Below are positions 34,224 through 38,314 of a stretch of 38,314 nucleotides of DNA, in pieces; positions within the stretch are counted from its first letter, which is position 1, and each line of letters opens with the position of its first letter. Where the stretch lies: assembly GCF_003046545.1 (NCBI RefSeq), contig NZ_QAAA01000023.1, forward strand, positions 1-38,314. Direction: 5' to 3'. The notes under the pieces are model-generated. The model was not told where the DNA came from, did no database searches, and worked only from the letters and a program-made list of their open reading frames with translations. Source of the DNA: Rhodovulum imhoffii. Lineage in GTDB: Bacteria; Pseudomonadota; Alphaproteobacteria; Rhodobacterales; Rhodobacteraceae. The position numbers and the translations under genes are program-made.

Positions 34224-35240
34224 ATGCGAGTGCTGGCGATCCTCCTGATCTTCTGTGCGGGCGTGGCCGTGGCCCAGCCCCTGCGCGTGGGCGTCTATCA
34301 CACCGGCCTGTCCCGGAACGGGCCGGGTGTGATGCTGCGCGACATTCAGAAAGGGGACCCACAGGTACAGGCGGTTGTGGAGGTCATAAATGCCGCAGCC
34401 CCGGATATCCTGCTGTTGCTGGATTTCGATTATGACGCCGCCAATGCCGCGCTGACGGCACTGGCGGGCCGCTTGCGCAAGGTGGGGGCGGACTTCCCGC
34501 ATCTTTTCGCCCTGCGCCCCAATACCGGCCTGCGCACCGGGCTGGACATGGATGGCGACGGACGCTCCGGCGGTCCCGGGGATGCGCAAGGCTGGGGGAC
34601 CTTCGCGGGGCAAGGGGGGATGGCGCTGCTCTCACGGTGGCCCATTGCGGGGGAAAACGTGCGGGATTTTTCGGATCTTCTCTGGCGGGATCTGCCCGGC
34701 GCGATCCTGCCCGCAACAGATGAGGCCCCTTTCCCCTCCGCCGAAGCACAGGCGGCGCAACGGCTTTCGTCCACCGCCCATTGGGACATCCCGGTGATGG
34801 TGAAAGGCAGACCCTTTCATATTCTGGCGTTCCACGCCACGCCCCCGGTCTTTGATGGCCCCGAGGATCGCAACGGCCTGCGTAACCGCGATGAGTTGCG
34901 TTTCTGGCAGATCTACCTTGAGAGCCCGGACGCCCCCGCCCGGTTTGTCCTGCTTGGGGGCGCCAATCTCGACCCGCATGACGGCGACGGCCACAGCATG
35001 GCGATGCGCGCCTTTCTGGACAGCGGGCTGGTGCAGGAGCCGGCCCCCCGCGACTCTGAAGGCAACCTGCATACCGCCTTCTGGCCCCGCACCGCCAGCC
35101 TGAGGGTGGATTACGCACTGCCTGCCCCCGGCCTGACCGTGCATGGCACCGGTGTGTTCTCCGGCTTCGGCCCGCTGGCAGAAACCGTTGCGCACGCCTC
35201 TTCCCACAGGCTCGTCTGGGTTGACCTGGCCCTGCCCTGA
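34224..35240 (+). CDS. Exported endonuclease/exonuclease/phosphatase-family protein
   Basis: The 338-aa protein has a signal peptide ([19 protein letters not shown]) and an EEP-fold domain: [26 protein letters not shown] in place of the usual DIVxLQE strand, [36 protein letters not shown] (metal-binding N-x-D) and a final [12 protein letters not shown], the SDHxPV-like histidine. Targets of exported EEP proteins vary (nucleic acid, lipids), so the substrate is unknown. The start is supported by the signal peptide, yet no ribosome site is free because the leuD terminator reaches to four bases before it. It interrupts an otherwise leuCD-leuB cluster. Confidence 0.82.
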   Translation: MRVLAILLIFCAGVAVAQPLRVGVYHTGLSRNGPGVMLRDIQKGDPQVQAVVEVINAAAPDILLLLDFDYDAANAALTALAGRLRKVGADFPHLFALRPNTGLRTGLDMDGDGRSGGPGDAQGWGTFAGQGGMALLSRWPIAGENVRDFSDLLWRDLPGAILPATDEAPFPSAEAQAAQRLSSTAHWDIPVMVKGRPFHILAFHATPPVFDGPEDRNGLRNRDELRFWQIYLESPDAPARFVLLGGANLDPHDGDGHSMAMRAFLDSGLVQEPAPRDSEGNLHTAFWPRTASLRVDYALPAPGLTVHGTGVFSGFGPLAETVAHASSHRLVWVDLALP

Positions 35241-35268
35241 ATTTCTCTTCACGAAAAGGACAACAGAC

Positions 35269-36375
35269 ATGACCACCCCTTCCCTTCTGATCCTGCCCGG
35301 CGACGGTATTGGCCCCGAGGTCATGGCCGAGGTGCGCCGCATCATCGACTGGTTCGGCGCCCGGCGCGGGCTGACCTTCGATATCACCGAAGACCTTGTG
35401 GGCGGCGCGGCCTATGATGCGCATGGCGTACCGCTTGCGGATGCGACGATGGCCAGGGCTCAACAGGCCGATGCCGTACTGCTGGGCGCGGTGGGCGGCC
35501 CGCAATACGACACGCTCGACTTCAGTCTCAAGCCGGAGCGTGGCTTGCTGCGCTTGCGCAAGGAAATGGACCTGTTCGCCAACCTGCGCCCGGCTCAGTG
35601 TTTCGATGCGCTGGCGGATTTTTCCAGCCTCAAGCGCGATGTCGTGGCCGGTCTCGACATCATGATCGTGCGGGAACTGACCTCGGGGGTCTATTTCGGT
35701 CAGCCACGCGGCATCGTCGAAGAGGGTGGCCAGCGCGTTGGGATCAACACCCAGCGTTACACCGAGGCCGAGATCGACCGTGTCGCCCGTGCGGCGTTCG
35801 AACTGGCCCGCAAGCGCAACGGCAAGGTCTGCTCGATGGAGAAGGCGAACGTGATGGAATCGGGCATCCTGTGGCGCGATGTCGTTCAGGCGGTACATGA
35901 CGCCGATTACCCGGATATAGACCTGAGCCACATGTATGCCGATGCCGGCGGCATGCAGCTTTGCCGCTGGCCCAAGCAGTTCGACGTGATCCTGACCGAT
36001 AACCTTTTCGGCGACCTGCTCTCTGACGTTGCGGCAATGCTGACCGGCAGCCTGGGCATGTTGCCCTCCGCGAGTCTTGGCGCGCCGATGGAGAACGGGC
36101 GCCCAAAAGCGATGTACGAACCGGTGCACGGCTCGGCCCCCGATATTGCGGGCCAGGGCAAGGCCAACCCATGTGCCTGTGTCCTAAGTTTTGCAATGGC
36201 GCTGCGCTACTCCTTCGACCAGGGGGCGGAAGCGTCGCGCCTGGAAAAAGCCGTGGAAAAGGTATTGGCCGAAGGCGTGCGTACGGTCGATCTGATGCAG
36301 TCCGAAGGTGAAAGCCCGACCTCGACACAGGGAATGGGCGACGCCATCCTTGCCGCGCTGGACGCGAGCCTTTGA
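35269..36375 (+). CDS. leuB: 3-isopropylmalate dehydrogenase
   Basis: The 368-aa NAD-dependent enzyme oxidises and decarboxylates 3-isopropylmalate to 2-oxoisocaproate in leucine synthesis. [19 protein letters not shown] starts the fold. [33 protein letters not shown] (substrate loop), [15 protein letters not shown] and [21 protein letters not shown]-type sequence (metal-binding aspartates) and [18 protein letters not shown] follow. Length and the [16 protein letters not shown] block place it in LeuB rather than isocitrate dehydrogenase. AAAAGGA precedes ATG 35269, 28 bp after the EEP gene. Confidence 0.96.
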   Translation: MTTPSLLILPGDGIGPEVMAEVRRIIDWFGARRGLTFDITEDLVGGAAYDAHGVPLADATMARAQQADAVLLGAVGGPQYDTLDFSLKPERGLLRLRKEMDLFANLRPAQCFDALADFSSLKRDVVAGLDIMIVRELTSGVYFGQPRGIVEEGGQRVGINTQRYTEAEIDRVARAAFELARKRNGKVCSMEKANVMESGILWRDVVQAVHDADYPDIDLSHMYADAGGMQLCRWPKQFDVILTDNLFGDLLSDVAAMLTGSLGMLPSASLGAPMENGRPKAMYEPVHGSAPDIAGQGKANPCACVLSFAMALRYSFDQGAEASRLEKAVEKVLAEGVRTVDLMQSEGESPTSTQGMGDAILAALDASL

Positions 36376-36444
36376 AAACCGCGCAAGGGGGCGATTGTCC
36401 TCTTGCAAATCCTCTTTGGGCGCTGTAATCCGCCTCCACTCGGT

Positions 36445-36521
36445 CGGAGTGTAGCTCAGCCTGGTAGAGCACTGTCTTCGGGAGGCAGGGGCCGGAGGTT
36501 CGAATCCTCTCACTCCGACCA
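36445..36521 (+). tRNA. tRNA-Pro (CGG)
   Basis: The 77-nt cloverleaf has acceptor CGGAGTG/CACTCCG, discriminator A and encoded CCA. The anticodon stem CTGTC/GGCAG (one T-G pair) closes loop TTCGGGA, anticodon CGG. The T-arm is GGAGG TTCGAAT CCTCT. A small hairpin AGGAC/GTCCT followed by TTT at 36543-36558 may terminate it. Confidence 0.94.
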
Positions 36522-36542
36522 ATATTTTCAATATCGATAGTC

Positions 36543-36738
36543 AGGACATTTGTCCTTTCGCGTCACGATGTGACCTTTGAGCGCCGTTTTGCCCTGGCTC
36601 GGGTTTGCCCGCCGCTAGAGGGCAAACACCTTATCTGCACCCGCCGCGCCGGTGCGCCGCTTCATGAAAACGTGGAATATGCCTGGAACCCAAAGGTTGT
36701 CGACGAGGCTAATAGCTGACAAAGCGAGCCTACGCTTT
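36543..36738. repeat. Run of four short hairpins downstream of tRNA-Pro
   Basis: Perfect inverted repeats occur in series: AGGAC/GTCCT (36543-36556), GTCAC/GTGAC (about 36562-36574), TTTGCCCT/AGGGCAAA (36588-36595 and 36619-36626) and AAAGCG/CGCTTT (36721-36726 and 36733-36738). The stretch 36522-36825 has no gene. The first repeat is terminator-like; the others have no assigned role. Confidence 0.45.
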
Positions 36739-36824
36739 GCTGCATTGTCGCGGAAATTTCGGCCCTTTGCTGCCGTTCATCGCTATTTCCCAATGCTGCG
36801 GTGCGGCCCATAGAAGCTGATGGG

Positions 36825-36839
36825 GTGGATGGCTCCTGC
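36825..36839 (+). repeat. Left subterminal inverted repeat of the IS1111-type element
   Basis: GTGGATGGCTCCTGC is the exact reverse complement of 38152-38166. Position and 12-15 bp length are typical of IS1111-group subterminal repeats. It lies 65 bp before the transposase ATG. Confidence 0.85.
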
Positions 36840-36904
36840 TCCAACCGGCGTCGCGATGCGCCATAGTGCAGGTCTCAAAATCTGCTTATGAGAGGAGCCG
36901 CCCC

Positions 36905-37927
36905 ATGCAAGTTACCACAATCGGCGTTGATCTGGCGAAGAACGTCTTCCAAGTCCACGGTATTACAGAAAGCGAAGAAGTGGTGTTCAACCGCCCGCTG
37001 CGACGAGCGCAATTTCTATCGTTCTTTGAAAAACTGGATCCCTGCCTGGTCGGCATGGAATCGTGCAGCAGCGCCCATCACTGGGCACGCAAACTCACTG
37101 CCTTGGGTCACGAGGTTCGACTGATCCCGCCGATGTATGTGAAGCCGTATGTCAAGCGTGGGAAGTCCGACGCAATCGATGCCGAGGCCATCTGCGAAGC
37201 CTTGACCCGTCCGACCATGCGTTTCGTCGCGATTAAAACGGTTGAGCAACAATCGCTGCTGTCGCTGCATCGGGCGCGCGACCTTTTGGTTCGTCAAAGA
37301 ACGCAGTTGATCAACGGCTTGCGAGGACTGGTTGCCGAGTTCGGCATTTTCATTCCGAGAGGCTTGGCCCGTGTGATCAGCTTTGCCGAAGACATCACCC
37401 TTGGTGAAGTGCTCGACCTGCCGGAGATCGCCAACGAGGTGATCCTCAATCTGTCGGAACAACTTATGTCGCTGCATAAACGGATCCGCTGGTATGAGGA
37501 ACGCCTGAAGCTGGTCGCCAAAGAAGATGCGCGTGTTCGTTTATTGCGCACGATACCCGGTGTCGGCGCGGTAACAGCTTCCGCGATTATTGCCAGCATT
37601 GGCGACGGGCATCAGTTCCAAAATGGCAGGGAGTTTGCTGCCTGGCTGGGTTTGACCCCCGCAAACAAATCCAGCGGCGGCAAGGAGAAACTGGGACGGA
37701 TCACAAAGATGGGCGACCAGTATTTGCGATCTCTGCTTGTCGTCGGCATGACATCACTGGTCCGACAAACACGATCCCACCCCGAGCGGGCCAGCAAATG
37801 GTTGACGTCATTGCTCGAACGCAAACCCGCCCGTGTCGCGACCGTCGCCATGGCAAACAAGACGGCCAGGATCGTCTGGGCTGTTTTGACCCGCAATGAG
37901 CCATACAACCCACGCGCTGCAGTCTGA
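36905..37927 (+). CDS. IS110-family (IS1111 group) transposase/recombinase
   Basis: The 340-aa recombinase has an N-terminal RuvC-like DEDD domain: D9 in TIGVDLAKNVFQVHG, E52 in LVGMESCSSAHHWAR, and D89/D92 in RGKSDAIDAEAICEAL. The C-terminal Tnp domain has RTIPGVGAVTASAIIASIGD, FAAWLGLTPANKSSGGKEK, with the conserved serine nucleophile region (NKSSGG), and LGRITKMGDQYLRSLLV. All catalytic positions are intact and the length is full, so it may be active. ATG 36905 follows AGAGGAG; an in-frame ATG at 36866 lies upstream but homology starts at MQVTTIGVD. In this family the enzyme is guided by a structured bridge RNA from the element. Confidence 0.93.
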   Translation: MQVTTIGVDLAKNVFQVHGITESEEVVFNRPLRRAQFLSFFEKLDPCLVGMESCSSAHHWARKLTALGHEVRLIPPMYVKPYVKRGKSDAIDAEAICEALTRPTMRFVAIKTVEQQSLLSLHRARDLLVRQRTQLINGLRGLVAEFGIFIPRGLARVISFAEDITLGEVLDLPEIANEVILNLSEQLMSLHKRIRWYEERLKLVAKEDARVRLLRTIPGVGAVTASAIIASIGDGHQFQNGREFAAWLGLTPANKSSGGKEKLGRITKMGDQYLRSLLVVGMTSLVRQTRSHPERASKWLTSLLERKPARVATVAMANKTARIVWAVLTRNEPYNPRAAV

Positions 37928-37929
37928 GA

Positions 37930-38150
37930 GGAAAGGAACGACGAGTTAGCAAGACCCGCGAGATGATGGTGCATAAGTCAGCCGCCAAAACCAGGACACC
38001 CCGCCGAATGGCCCGGGCGCAATTGCCCGCTAAGCTGTAAGGGACCTGGTTTGCGGAACCCATCAGGGCCAGCGGTCGAAACCGCGCAAACAGGCCGGAC
38101 ACATGACTGCTTCTGACAAACGCACAAATCAGACCGAAAAGGACTTGCTA
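37930..38150 (+). ncRNA. Candidate bridge RNA of the IS1111-type element
   Basis: The 220-bp non-coding stretch between the transposase stop and the right repeat is rich in paired segments. AAACCAGG (37988-37995) pairs with CCTGGTTT (38045-38052), enclosing GGGC/GCCC (38015-38018 and 38025-38028), and GCGGT/ACCGC (38072-38076 and 38081-38085) closes a CGAA tetraloop. IS1111-group elements encode their guide RNA at this 3' location, so the assignment rests on position, length and foldability. RNA boundaries and guide loops are not proven. Confidence 0.5.
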
Positions 38151-38151
38151 T

Positions 38152-38166
38152 GCAGGAGCCATCCAC
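38152..38166 (-). repeat. Right subterminal inverted repeat of the IS1111-type element
   Basis: GCAGGAGCCATCCAC, the exact complement of the left repeat at 36825-36839, lies 225 bp after the transposase stop and 53 bp before the IS66 terminus. Confidence 0.85.
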
Positions 38167-38219
38167 ACATGCCATTCGTTGCACGTACTAATCGGCGGGG
38201 CCTGAAGGGGCGGTCAACA

Positions 38220-38314
38220 GTAAGCGCTGTCACCGCGGCACGCCTGTTCAGCTTGACGGGTTGAAGTTCCATGGCAGGAGCTCGTCGATCCTGCTGGCGG
38301 GGTGACCGGCGGTG
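38220..38314 (-). mobile_element. IS66-family element end, inverted copy of the left-edge IS66
   Basis: The last 95 bases are the exact reverse complement of 375-469: the IS66 terminus (GTAAGCGCTGTCACC), then the complement of the TnpC C-terminus (stop at 38248-38250, RIDELLPWNF). The element continues beyond the window. The flanking bases just inside the two termini differ (CTTTATTG at 470-477; TGTTGACC on the complement at the right), so the two copies sit at unrelated sites. Confidence 0.85.

Larger units (their letters stand above)
36818..38168 (+). mobile_element. IS110-family insertion sequence, IS1111 type, apparently intact
   Basis: An intact DEDD recombinase gene lies between perfect 15-bp inverted repeats at 36825-36839 and 38152-38166. 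Repeats slightly inside the ends, a short 5' non-coding part and a longer 3' non-coding part (about 220 bp) match the IS1111 group of IS110. Exact ends cannot be fixed because such elements lack terminal repeats and make few or no duplications; the limits given assume the usual few bases outside each repeat. The total length of about 1.35 kb is normal. The IS66 end starts 50 bp further right. Confidence 0.75.

Noticed and set aside
1-38314. IS66 copies forming a composite transposon
   Set aside because: The ends face inward with unrelated inner flanks, the segment holds core housekeeping genes, and the outer ends are not in the window; a contig edge is simpler.
1-38314. CRISPR array
   Set aside because: No set of regularly spaced direct repeats was seen anywhere in the window.

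Overview
The window is about 38.3 kb of GC-rich DNA. It reads as a chromosome segment of an alphaproteobacterium in the Rhodobacteraceae (Rhodobacterales). The evidence is the ethylmalonyl-CoA pathway pair ccr/ecm, an H-NS/HvrA-type protein, a TauE/SafE plus TIGR02186 pair, a probable serC leader, and rsfS-rlmH-gpmI-ctpA-rppH gene order. No species can be named from sequence alone.

Left part (1-6.0 kb) is a mobile-DNA graveyard. It opens with the 3' end of an IS66 element that cuts into a small membrane-protein gene already carrying an amber codon. Next is a tight cassette of small genes (a 33-aa ORF, a PC4-type ssDNA-binding protein, an HTH protein, a HicB-like protein). Then come tRNA-Phe, an IS3 orfA stump joined directly to a DNA-methyltransferase fragment, a frameshifted membrane-anchored gene, an integrase lacking its catalytic domain next to tRNA-Met, a decayed IS256 transposase split around a phage-like sliver, and an eroded IS66 fragment.

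Middle part (6.1-21.8 kb) is core metabolism: a class IV aminotransferase, UspA, the nfu-tsaB-rimI run, a complete BMP/ABC nucleoside-type importer (4 genes), a TSUP exporter with its TIGR02186 partner, a RecD-like helicase downstream of ccr, divergent ecm, an H-NS-like protein and deoD. Nucleoside import and DeoD phosphorolysis could work together.

About 1.1 kb with no intact gene and tRNA-Thr precede serC-serA (serine synthesis) with its leader. Then follow, on the minus strand, an SDR, rppH, ctpA, gpmI, rlmH and rsfS. Divergent leuC-leuD, an exonuclease/endonuclease/phosphatase-family gene and leuB (leucine synthesis) follow, then tRNA-Pro.

The right end holds an intact IS110-family (IS1111-type) element with perfect 15-bp subterminal inverted repeats and a structured 3' non-coding region that is a good bridge-RNA candidate. 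The window closes with a second IS66 end, inverted and identical to the left one over 95 bp, so the segment lies between inverted IS66 copies and may be a contig broken at that repeat.
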